Source: Vicia villosa (lineage: Eukaryota > Streptophyta > Magnoliopsida > Fabales > Fabaceae). Taken from it: a stretch of DNA of 64,000 nucleotides. Within the stretch, counting starts at the first letter, position 1. Each line of letters opens with the position of its first letter. Below, in pieces: positions 1 through 10,427 of this stretch. The stretch spans positions 62,001-126,000 of the forward strand of contig NW_026705916.1 of assembly GCF_029867415.1 (NCBI RefSeq). Reading direction: 5' to 3'. A program made the translations under genes and the position numbers. The notes under the pieces are model-generated. The model was not told where the DNA came from and ran no database searches. It was given only the letters and a program-made list of their open reading frames with translations.

Positions 1-774
1 CAAGATTGGTGAATTTTGGGGGTTTTTATCAAGAGGCTTCATCAAGGATCCAGCTGAGTGTGAAGATTGAAGAAGAAGGGTTCAAGCAATTCAAGACACT
101 GCAGAAAGGGATCAAAGTGAAGCTCTTGGAAGACCTTGATCTGGCTCAAGATTAAGGGGGAAGAAGATTCAAAGGATCGACAAAATCGGTTTATTGTTTA
201 TCGCTTTGTTATCTTCTTTGTATAAACTTCTTTCAATAATAATGGAAGACTTCCCAATTCCCGTTTGGAATTGGGGGCAGATGTAGTCGTAGCGAGGACG
301 ATCGACGAACTGCCTGAACAAATATCGTGTTCTTATCGCTTTTATTTTTTCATTTACATTCTGTTCATATTTGGTTATAATTGCAAATTGATCAACGATT
401 CAAGTGTTAAAATTGTGTATTAAGAACTTGTGTGAACATCACAATTCACCATACATTGAATCACAATCAATTTGAATATTATCACCAAGTGTTTGTCTTT
501 TTGCTTCATCCATTATCAAAGCATTGGAAACAAAGTTGATCAAAATAGAAGTTAATCGTTTTTCATTGGTGTAACGAATTGCTTCAATAGTGTATCCTTT
601 CATTGTTAATCCCAATTATTTTGTGGTTTCATCACATATACAGCCTTTTCAATAGCGGTCCGGAATAGACGCGAGTCGATTCAGAACCGCTTTCGCTTAA
701 GTTTGAAATAATTCCGAAAAACTCTGAGAGATCTATTCACCCCCCCTCTAGATCCTTAAGCCTAACATCTAACA
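1..774 (+). repeat. SIRE-type 5' LTR, 3' portion only
   Basis: This stretch is the last 774 bp of an LTR that is complete at 16521-18012 (about 1.49 kb). It aligns with 17239-18012 without a net length change and with only scattered substitutions. It ends in ctaaca, just before the primer-binding-like site. Confidence 0.93.
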
Positions 775-775
775 A

Positions 776-791
776 GTGGCATCAAGAGCTC
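776..791 (+). other. Primer-binding-like site of the SIRE element
   Basis: The bases gtggcatcaagagctc follow the LTR end directly and resemble the initiator-Met tRNA complement tggtatcagagc, with a substitution and an inserted base. The position fits a primer binding site; the imperfect match lowers confidence. Confidence 0.55.
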
Positions 792-829
792 TGGTTTATT
801 TCATGCTACGTGAAACACTTATTGGAAAG

Positions 830-2494
830 ATGGCTTCCGGACCTAATGGGGCTCACAATAGAGCTCCAGTTTTCAACGGTGAAAACTATGGCTATTGGAA
901 GGATTGTATGTGTGTTCACATCAATGCCATTGATAGGAACATCTGGACAGCAATTGTCAATGGTCCCTTTCAGATCACCATGACAAATGCAGCTGGTGCC
1001 GTTGTTCCAAAACCAGAAAATACTTGGGATGCTGAAGATGAAAAGAGATATGGATACGATTGGAAAGCGAGAAACATTCTAATCTCAGCTCTAGGAGTTG
1101 ATGAATACTATTGCGTTTCCCATTGTAGATCCGCTAAAGCTATGTGGGACACATTGCAAGTTGCCCATGAGGGAACGGATGATGTCAAACTAGCTAGAAT
1201 CAATACGTTAACTCAAGAGTTCGAACTCTTTCACATGGAAGATGGTGAATCCATCGAAAACATGCAAAAGAGATTCGTACATTTGAAAAATCGTTTAAAT
1301 TCTCTTGATAGACATGTTTCCAATGCAGTTGCTACTAACAAAATCTTGAGATGTTTGAACAGGGAATGGCAACCCAAGGTTACGGCAATAAAGGAAGCAA
1401 ATGATCTAAATACCTTAGACATCACCACTCTCTTTGGTAAACTAGAAGAACATGAACAACATCTTAAATGCCTTGACATGCATGAGAAAAGGGCAAAGAA
1501 AGATAAGAACATGGAGAAAGAGGTAGAGAAGAAGTCAATAGCTCTAAAAGCTTCAAGCTCCAAGACCTCAAGACAAGAGCTAGAGGATAGTGATACAAGT
1601 GATGATGAAGACTCCGATGATGAGGAAATGGGACTGTTTGTGCGAAGATACAACAAATACCTAAACAAAAATGGAGCAAAACATTCCGACAAAGGCTTGA
1701 TCAACTATAGAAAGCAATCAAACAAGTTCAAACAAGATGAGAATAACAAAGGAAAAATCAAAGGTCCTTGCTTCAATTGTGGCAAAGTCGGTCACTACAA
1801 ACCGGATTGTCCATACCTTAAGAAGGAGAAAGAGAAGAACCAAAGCAAAGGTCACAACAAATCTAGAAGAGCCTACATAGCATGGGAAAGTGATTCATCT
1901 AGTGAAAGCTCATCAAGCGATGAAGAAGAATCAGCAAACTTATGTCTTATGGCTCATCAACACAAGAAAAAGAAACGCGTAAGTCATCTTAAACCTGAAC
2001 TTGTAGATAAAGTATCTCATTCTCAATTAAAACTTGCCTTTGAAGAATTACATAGAGATGCAATTGAAGCTTTCAAAATTTTGGCCTCAAATAAGAAAAT
2101 CTTTTCATATCTTGAATCAAAAGTTGAGAAAACCGAAAAGGATATGGAAGCTTTAAAACAATCTATGCTAAATATTCAAAAGGATAAAGTTGAGATAGAT
2201 CCTACATCATGGTTTGGTTGTGAGACATGTCATATTTGGCAAAAAGAAGTAAGAGATCTAAAAGCCAAATTAGACAAGGCTCTACAACCAAAAGTGACGT
2301 TTGCGGTTGATCCGAATAAGTTCAAAAGATCGTATACTCCTTTATATAGTAAATACACTTTTGTACCAAAAGTATCAACTAGCAAAACAACATATTCTCA
2401 TCATATTACCTGTCACTATTGTTGCAAGAAGGGTCATACCATTGAAAAATGCAAATTTAGGAGGATTTTGGTTCCTAAAGGAGTATTTCAATGA
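830..2494 (+). CDS. gag: SIRE-type Gag polyprotein (capsid/nucleocapsid)
   Basis: Gag packages the element RNA into cytoplasmic virus-like particles. The first ATG in frame is at 830 and gives about 554 residues; the frame is open upstream to the LTR boundary but without an ATG. The N-terminal third has the copia gag fold signature (NGENYGYWKDCM, WDAEDEKRY, MWDTLQVAHEGT). A CCHC zinc knuckle CFNCGKVGHYKPDC lies in the middle, and a second knuckle-like motif CHYCCKKGHTIEKC lies near the C-terminus. Serine/acidic and lysine-rich stretches surround the first knuckle. The frame ends in TGA at 2492-2494. Pol resumes in the same frame further down, so gag and pol were probably once one polyprotein and this stop is likely a lesion. 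Confidence 0.88.
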   Translation: MASGPNGAHNRAPVFNGENYGYWKDCMCVHINAIDRNIWTAIVNGPFQITMTNAAGAVVPKPENTWDAEDEKRYGYDWKARNILISALGVDEYYCVSHCRSAKAMWDTLQVAHEGTDDVKLARINTLTQEFELFHMEDGESIENMQKRFVHLKNRLNSLDRHVSNAVATNKILRCLNREWQPKVTAIKEANDLNTLDITTLFGKLEEHEQHLKCLDMHEKRAKKDKNMEKEVEKKSIALKASSSKTSRQELEDSDTSDDEDSDDEEMGLFVRRYNKYLNKNGAKHSDKGLINYRKQSNKFKQDENNKGKIKGPCFNCGKVGHYKPDCPYLKKEKEKNQSKGHNKSRRAYIAWESDSSSESSSSDEEESANLCLMAHQHKKKKRVSHLKPELVDKVSHSQLKLAFEELHRDAIEAFKILASNKKIFSYLESKVEKTEKDMEALKQSMLNIQKDKVEIDPTSWFGCETCHIWQKEVRDLKAKLDKALQPKVTFAVDPNKFKRSYTPLYSKYTFVPKVSTSKTTYSHHITCHYCCKKGHTIEKCKFRRILVPKGVFQ

Positions 2495-4852
2495 ATGCCC
2501 AAGTGCAACAAAATTATGTACTCACTACCAAGGACCCAATGAAAATTGGGGACCTCCCTCTCTAAATTAATTTTGCAGGAAAAGTGTCTTGACATTGCCG
2601 AAAGGTTGTGGTTCCTTGATAGCGGATGTTCAAGACACATGACGGGAGACATATCTCTTTTCGTTGAGTTTCACGCAAAGAAAAAGGGGTATGTCACCTA
2701 TGGAGACAACAATCAGGGAGCTATACTTGGTAAAGGAAGTGTAGGTAACCCCTCTACCACAACTATAACTGATGTATTGCTAGTGGAAGGTCTTAAACAT
2801 AACCTCTTAAGTATAAGTCAATTGTGCGACAAAGACTTTAAAGTAACTTTTACAAATTCTGGTTGCACAATAGAACATACTAAGAAAAGAGACATTATGT
2901 TTAATGGCTTAAGAGTAAACAACATCTATATGCTAAACTTGGACGAAGTATCTAAGTCAAGTACCAAGTGTCTAATTGCTCTAGGCGAAGACTCATGGCT
3001 TTGGCATAGACGCCTCGCTCACATTAATTTTGACTTACTTAACAAGGTTGTCTCAAAAGACTTAGTAATCGGCTTACCAAAAATAAAGTTTTCAAAGGAT
3101 CATCTATGTGATGCTTGTCAAAAGGGAAAGCAAACAAAAACCTCTTTTAAATCAAAGAACGTGGTTTCAACATCACGCCCTCTTGAACTCCTTCACATGG
3201 ATCTCTTTGACCCTTCAAGGACTAAAAGCATAGGTGGAAACATCTATGGTTTTGTCATTGTCAATGATTACTCTAGATTTTGTTGGACAATCTTTCTACC
3301 TAGTAAGGATAAAACTTTTCCAGCTTTCACGCAATTTGCAAGATTATGTCAAAATAAAATGAACACCAAAATAGTTGCAATTCGAAGTGATCACGGTGGA
3401 GAATTTGAAAACTATCTTTTTGAAAAATACTGTGATAAACATGGAATTGAGCATAACTTTTCAGCTCCTAGAACACCACAACAAAACGGAGTGGTTGAAC
3501 GTAAAAATCGTGTTCTAGAGGAGTTGGCAAGAACAATGCCAAATGAGGGTAGTCTACCTAAGTATTTCTGGGCTGACGCGATTAGCACCGCGTGTTATGT
3601 TTTGAATAGGATAATAATAGGTCCTATACTAAACAAAACGCCATATGAATTATTAAAGGGTAGAAAACCAAATGTGTCACATCTCCACGTATTCGGCTGC
3701 AAGTGTTTTGTATTGAACAATGGTAAGGATAATCTTGGGAAATTCGATGCTAAAGCTGACGAAGGCATCTTTCTTGGTTACTCACAATCTAGCAAAGCAT
3801 ATAGGATATACAACAAAAGATTACTTATAGTAGAAGAGTCAGTACATGTGTCATTTGATGAATCTTATACAAAATCTGTCGAGAAAGGTCTATCTTTTGA
3901 TAGTGCAGGTCCATCTACTAAAGACATTGTCAAAGATAAGGAAGACGAGAGTGAACTTATTGTGAAGAAAGATGCTGAGAAAGAGAAATATGAGTCTCAT
4001 TATGATGATGAAAAAGAAAGCATCTCAAACAATGAAGAACTTCCTAAGGCCTGGACAAATGTGAAAGATCATCCAATTGACAACATAATAGGGGACATCT
4101 CAAAGGGCGTTACAACACGCTCCAAGATAAGTAACTTTTGTCGTCATTTTGCTTTCGTTTCACAAGTTGAGCTGAAAAACGCTAAGGACGCATTACTTGA
4201 TGAGCATTGGCTAATGGCCATGCAAGAAGAATTAAACCAATTTAAATGGAATGATGTTTGGGACCTAGTCCCTCATCCGGGAGATCATCAAGTAATCGAC
4301 ACTAGATGGGTTTTTCGTAACAAACTTGATGAAAATGGCGTTATTACTAGAAACAAAGCTAGACTAGTTGCCCAAGGTTACAATCAAGAGGAAGGTATTG
4401 ATTATGAAGAGACATACGCTCCCGTAGCACGTCTCGAAGCTATTCGTCTCTTACTTGCCTATGCTTGTTCAAAAGATTTTAAACTATTTCAAATGGATGT
4501 TAAAAGTGCCTTTCTAAATGGCTACATAAATGAAGAGGTCTATGTCGCTCAGCCACCCAGCTTTGAGAATTACATGTATCCAACTCATGTCTATAAGCTG
4601 AAGCGTGCTTTATACGGTCTCAAACAAGCCCCTAGGGCTTGGTACGAATGTTTGAGCAAATTTCTACTTAGTCAAGGATACTTTAGGGGTAAAGTTGACA
4701 CCACTCTCTTCATTAAAAGAAAAGATAAAGATATACTCTTGGTTCAAGTTTATGTAGATGATATTATATTTGGGTCGACTAATGCAAAACTTGTCAAAGA
4801 ATTTTCTAAGCTTATGCAGAGTGAATTTGAGATGAGTCTCATGGGTGAGCTG
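2495..4852 (+). pseudogene. pol: SIRE-type Pol, 5' part: protease, integrase, reverse transcriptase (interrupted)
   Basis: After stops at 2492 and 2540 the gag frame reopens and reads the protease motif LDSGCSRHMTGD, the GAG-pre-integrase zinc region (LWHRRLAHIN ... CDACQKGK), the integrase core (DYSRFCW, RSDHGGEFEN, PQQNGVVERKN) and the copia RT (KARLVAQGYNQ, YALYGLKQAPRAW-like, QVYVDDIIFG). Conserved linker residues between gag and protease appear in another frame around 2500-2570, so this linker holds frameshift damage as well as stops. The coding frame is cut at 4852, after the codons for MGEL, by the Tekay-type element; the remainder is at 13091-13947. In the cell Pol would process the polyprotein, copy the RNA and integrate the cDNA. 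Confidence 0.9.
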
Positions 4853-7500
4853 TGTAACGCCCGGAAAATAAGTATATGCTTAATTTGGACGTTTGTGACG
4901 TTTATTGGAATTTTACCGTTTTTGGAGTCGTTTCAGTCGGTATTAGTTCGGGATGGCGGACTAATATTTAATTGAAGGTTTTCATATTTTTGGTACTAGA
5001 AATATTATTAAGGTAATATTCCGCGTTTTGGGGCGTTTGAACGATATTTGAGCGTAGGGGCATTTTGGTCATTTCCGCGGGATAAATATTTTCCTTATAA
5101 GAAGGAGATATTTGTGAGAAAGGAAAAAGGATGGAAAGAAAAAGGAAAGAAAGAAAGAGAAGAGAGGAAGAAGAAGAGCAAAGGGGAAAAACAAGAGAAA
5201 GTGGAGGATTCTCAACCGAATCGATTGCCGATCGTCACAATAGCAAGGTAAGGGGGTGAATCTAATTTATCTTGGATGTATGATTCTTATAGTCTTGTTC
5301 TTGTTCTTGTTCTTGTTTATTTCTATGTTTGACCAACAATGGTGGATTGTGAGTTTTGTGAGTTTAGAAGTTATAAACATGATTTTGTGGTGTGTATGTG
5401 TAGTATGATGATAGATACCTTCATTGATCATGCTTTCTTTTCCATTTCTATGGCTTGATTGAGTTTGGATAAAAGTTAGGTTTTGAGATAGATTGATGAA
5501 TCAACCATGAAAAGTTTGATGTTAGATTGTTTCTATGGTTTGTATGTGTTGTATTGGTGTTATAATGATGTTTGGGAGTGGTTTTGGTGGGTATAAGGGG
5601 CTTGGAACCGTTCTGGTTCGTTCTGGTTTTTTCTGGGTTTACGCAGGTCCGCTGAGCGGAGGTGGGTCCGCTGAGCGGAGGTTCTGCGAAGGTCCGCTGA
5701 GCGGAGCTGAAGCGGACAACAGCTTTTTCTGTTTTTCCAAAACTTTGAAACTTCGTAACTCTTGAACCGTAACTCCGATTTTGTCGCCGTTCAAAGTGTT
5801 GGAAAGCTAACGCAATAACCTATATTATTATCTAATTAAATGATTAATAGTATGTAGTATCCCATTATTTTTATTAGGATCAAGTGATGAGTTGTGTAGT
5901 ATGTTCAATTATCCAAACTTTGAAACCTTATAACTTTTGATCCGTAGCTCCGTTTCGTACGCCGTTCGAAGTGTTAGGAAGCTAGTTGGATGTTCTATAT
6001 GATAGTATAGGCTTGTTTAGCTTGTTATTATTTGGTTATGAGGTGTTGTTGATGAAATCACATAATTGTTTATATGCGCGATATGATTGGTAAGTAATCA
6101 TAGTGCTTGGTTGCAATTGTTGTTGATGTGAGGATTAACATGAAATCATGTTCGTATGTGTTATGTATTAATGAATATTCATTCTTGATATGTGATGATG
6201 TTTGGTTGTTTGTTGTTAACATGATGTGTGGCCTTATGGCAAGTAATTGTTGTTATGAGAATGATGTATTATCATTGTTGAATGTTGTTATTACAACTTG
6301 TTGATGATGTATTGATGGAGTTGTGGGCCAATGGCCAATATTAATTGATGTGATGCAATTATGCGATCATTTATGCCGATGTGGCTAGTATGTTTTGACG
6401 GTGAATGTGTGTTGTGTGCTTATTAATGCCTGTGTGGTAATTATGGTGTGATATAATTGATAACGATGTTATTAATTGGTGATGTATCCTTTTGGATAGA
6501 ATATAAACGGTGTAACGTGGGTATGTGACCGTGTTATATTGTTGATGATGTTGTTGTCGTGTAATAGAGTCATATATTTGCACAGCATAACATTTCATTA
6601 CGTTAATGGCGGAATGCTATTAGCAGGTGGCCTGAATTGGCAATTATTACCAGTGGGGGCTTAATGCTCGGTAAAAAGGTGTATTTGCCCGAGTGGCAAG
6701 AGGTCATCAGTGGGGGCTAAATGCTCGATGACATTTAGTCGTAGCTTACTGCTCGACAAAGGTGTATTTTCCTGAGGGAAAGAAGTCCCAGCATAATGCT
6801 TGGCAAAGGTGTATTTGTCATAATGACAAGGAGGAGTTTTACTCCGGATTTGGTACCACATGCATATGCATAGTCGAGTCTCATTCATCATTGTCTGTCT
6901 GTATAATTTTATGTTATCATTCATGTGTCACATTACTTATATATTGATTGTGGTTGAATGAGTGGATTACTTTGTTGTATGATTCTTGATGATACTTGTT
7001 GGCATTACTATAATTGTCATGCTTTCATTATGAATTATATTCTCACCCTTCTGCTGATTTGATGCTTGAGTGGCATCCTGCAGATTAGCCGCTTTGGGAG
7101 TCTTTTGGAAGAGGTAGTTCTCCAGTTGGTCTTGTCGGTCGCTCTGATATGTAACACTGGGTAGTCGGGAGTCTGTTGTTATTTATTTGTATATGACTCT
7201 TTTGAACATGTATATGTGATAACATGCCATTGTATATTGTAAACACTTTATTTTGGAAAACTCCTCTTTGAGAGTGAGAGCTATACGTATATATATATAT
7301 ATATATATATATGTTCATATCTCCCGTGTGTTATGTATCATGTTATTGGCAGGTGTGTATGCTTTTGGCATCAGTGATGTCCGTTTGTTTTCAAGGTGTT
7401 TGTTTGGTTACTTAGTGTAACATCCTAATTGTGTTGTATGAAATTTTAATACTCTGATATTTTCTTGCCTAAATGCTTTGGGTAGAATTGGGGTGTTACA
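4853..7500 (+). repeat. Left LTR of the nested Tekay-type element
   Basis: This 2648-bp copy starts tgtaacgccc and ends gggtgttaca. It contains a purine-rich stretch (about 5100-5200), three copies of the palindrome tccgctgagcgga (5646-5710), a run of gtgtatttg-type short repeats (about 6660-6830), the palindrome atgcatatgcat at 6860-6871, and a TA microsatellite near 7288-7312. Short open frames inside it are not conserved coding sequence. Confidence 0.95.
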
Positions 7501-7504
7501 TTAG

Positions 7505-7516
7505 TGGTATCAGAGC
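7505..7516 (+). other. Primer binding site (Met-tRNA type) of the nested Tekay-type element
   Basis: The sequence tggtatcagagc, four bases after the left LTR, is the complement of the initiator methionine tRNA 3' end used by most plant LTR retrotransposons. Confidence 0.93.
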
Positions 7517-8350
7517 AGGTCGGTCTGTCCGGCCAGTGTTGTCTAATGTTGTTTAATTCCTCAGTACGTGATAAGTGTGTGGAGCACTGTCAGTACTTAT
7601 TGTGCCTCTAGCCGGTTGTGTGCAGGAGTGGTTTGAAGCTAAGTGGGGGAGAAGATATGCCTCTCGGATATGTTTCTGTTGCAAGATGTTAGTATGCTAC
7701 TGAGGGCAGCAGTACTAGTGTTGTTGGAATTTGTCGTTTTCTAAAGTGAAGGCGACTTGGACTTAAGACTTCGGTTGTTAATCAAGTTGGAGTGTCTCGG
7801 AGTAGATTTTGGTTATTTCTAAGGAATGGAATTTAGAGAGTTGTGATGCTCTAACGCTACTGATGGACTATGAAGTTGTTGTTTGAGTAGCCTTGTGTGA
7901 AGTGTCGTTGTTGGATCAATGATTAAGGAAAGTATTGTGGTAGACTTTGTTGTAGGATTTATTGATGTTGTTAGAAGTGTTTTGGTAAGTAGCTACAAGA
8001 TGTCGGGTTGGCTGGTTCAGATGATCTTGAGAGGTTTGTGAATTATGGAATCATAGTGCTTCTGTGCTATGAGCAAAAGTTGGAAAAGAATATTATTAAT
8101 GTTGGTACTGATAGTTTATACTCTATTATGATTGTCGGCTACCTATTGACAAATTGAGGACTTGATCACCCTTAATCTCTTGTTGATAGTGGACAGGATC
8201 GTATTGGACATGATAGACTTATCTGGCTAGTTTGATAATATTGGAAGTGAATGAGTCGGTGCTGGGTGGTACGACGTTGTTTATGTTGTCGACGACTTTG
8301 GATGTCCTTGAGAAAGAGAAATTATGGGAATTGCGGATAGTTGTGCATAT
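7517..8350 (+). other. Internal region without recognisable gag
   Basis: Here a complete element would carry leader and gag. No frame longer than about 60 codons or any zinc knuckle is visible. A polypurine-like run aagtgggggagaag sits at 7641-7654, only about 125 bp downstream of the primer site, and the flanking bases resemble the same position in the array at 18013-29866. Confidence 0.7.
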
Positions 8351-9830
8351 GTATAAGTGTTTCTTGAAGGTTTAAGTGATTTATCGTCGAAAAGAGGAAT
8401 TTTGTCTTGGAGTTCTATTTTGACGGATTTAGTTCCTAGAACTATTGTTGTGTCGAGGGTTCCGTATCGGATGCCATCTTTTGAGTTGAAAGAGTTGAGG
8501 AGTCAACTTAAGAATTTTCTTGAGAAGAAGTTTGTTCGTTCGAGTGTGTCGTCATAGGGTACACGTGTTTTGTTGGTTAAGAAGGAAGGTTCTACGAGGC
8601 TTTGTGTCGATTTTAGACAATTGAGAAAAGTGACAATTAAGGAAAAGTATCCACTTTCGAGGATTGATATTTTGATGGATCAAGTTGGTTTGAGCTTGTT
8701 TGTTTTGCAAGTTTGATCTGAGGTATGGGTATCATCAGTGTGAAGATGGTCATGCTAAGTACTTGAGAATTGTTTTGTCCGTGTTGGGAAGAAGAAGTTG
8801 TTTGCTAAGTTTCCTTGTGTGAGTTTTTGGTTGAGTGAAGTGAATGTTCAAGGGTTTAAGAGGAGGTTGACTATCACTCCTATTTTGATTTTGCCGGATC
8901 TGTTAGAACTGTTTGTGGTGTTTTGGGATGTTTCTTTGTTGGGTTTGCAAGAAGTTCTAATGCAGAAAGGGGTAAGTGGTGGTTTATGCTTTTATGCAAG
9001 TTAAGATTTTTGAAAGGATTTATCTGTCACAAGATTTTGATTTGGGTTTGTAAAGAGACTTCTTCAGGCATTGAGCTTTATATGTGAAAGCTTACTTATG
9101 GTATTCTTGATGAGATTAGAAAAGGTCAGAAATCGGATTTGAATGGGTTGATAAGATGACATTTATTAGTCAAAGATAAAGATGGTGATCTTCGGATTGA
9201 TAAGAACAATGTCATGGGATGTCATGATCAAGGTTGTATTCCTAATGTTCGGATTTGAAAAGAGGACTTGGGATGAGGTGCGTCGTGGTGATTTGAGTAT
9301 TCATCCTGATGCTACTAAGATGTATCAAGATTTGAGAAGGTCATTTTTAGTGGCAAGGTAATGAAGAAGGATATGAAGGGATTTGTTTATTTGTGTTTGA
9401 CTTGTCAGGAGTCGTCTGGTTTCATGTAACTGTTATCCATTCCTGAGTAGAAGTGGAATAGCATTTCTATGGATTTTGTTTCTAGTTTGCCGAGGACGTC
9501 GAGTAATTGTGAGGCGATTTGGGTCATTGTGGATATATTGACGAAATCTGCTTACGTTATTTCGATAAGAATGGATTAACCGATGGAAGTACTGGCGAGT
9601 GGTATGTTGATAAAATTGTTTGTTGGTTTGTTTGTTTGCATGGTGTTTCGAAAGGTATTGTTTAGATTGAGATCCGAGGTTTATTTCTGAAATTTTGAGA
9701 AGGTTCGCAAAGTACTTTGGGTACGAAGTTGCGTTTGAGTTTGGCGTATCATCCTCAAACGGATGGTCAGACTGAGAGGCCGATTTGGTCACTTAAGGAT
9801 CTATGAGGGCTTGTGTTGTGAAACAAGGAT
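8351..9830 (+). pseudogene. Relict Tekay-type pol (RT start and integrase fragments)
   Basis: Several frames and stops must be crossed, but chromovirus Pol is recognisable in order. Around 8455-8560 is the protease-RT linker and RT start (RVPYRMPSFELKELRSQL, FLEKKFVRSSVSS). Around 8560-8700 come RT strands ([25 protein letters not shown]). Around 9440-9560 is the integrase core start (MDFVSSLPRTSSNCEAIWVI), and around 9735-9780 the integrase end (YHPQTDGQTER). The RT catalytic core and most of RNase H are missing or scrambled between these islands. The copy cannot encode active enzymes. Confidence 0.85.
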
Positions 9831-10427
9831 GTGTTTGGATTAGCTTTTTACCTTTGAATTGGATAATACAAAGACTTTTGTCTGGTGTGCAAGCTGACAC
9901 AGCAGATTAAGAGGTTGAGTATGTTAAGAGAGAACAATGAGTTTCTGGTGAATACTAGAAGGAGTTGGAAGTTGGTTATGAAATTGGTAAATCTGTTTGT
10001 TGTGGGAAATTAGAGTGCGCATCGGAAGCGTGAAATGACGCGGTTCGTATGTGTATGAATTGTTAGAGTTCAAGTTGTGGACAGTGGATGTGGTAGGAAT
10101 TATAAGACCACCAGATGTTTTGGTTACATGTTTGGCTGCTATGTCTTGGCATGGTTATTTGGATGTTGTGCGACCGGGTTGTTGTCTGTGTCTTGATTAT
10201 TTCTTGTGTTTGGTGTTAGTGGATGAGTGCATTGTATGGGCATTGCATCTCGTCGTCGTTGTTGTGTTTTGGTTGTTTGGCTTTTAGCTAGAGTGATTCT
10301 TTGTTGGTGCTGATTGTGTCGTTGCTTCCGTGGCTTGATAGTTGGTTAGTCGGATGCGAGAGCGTATCCAGGTTTGTTTGCGTTTGGGATATTTCCGAGG
10401 ACGGAAATCTTCTAAGTGGGGGAGAGT
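9831..10427 (+). other. 3' untranslated region and polypurine tract of the nested Tekay-type element
   Basis: No coding signal is seen. The region ends in the purine run aagtgggggagagt (10414-10427) directly before the right LTR, the expected site of plus-strand priming. Confidence 0.8.

Noticed and set aside
5048..5251. Lysine/glutamate-rich 67-residue open frame, identical at 10623-10826
   Set aside because: It is a purine-rich piece of the LTR, present in both LTRs because they are repeats; it starts at a non-ATG codon and has no protein family features.
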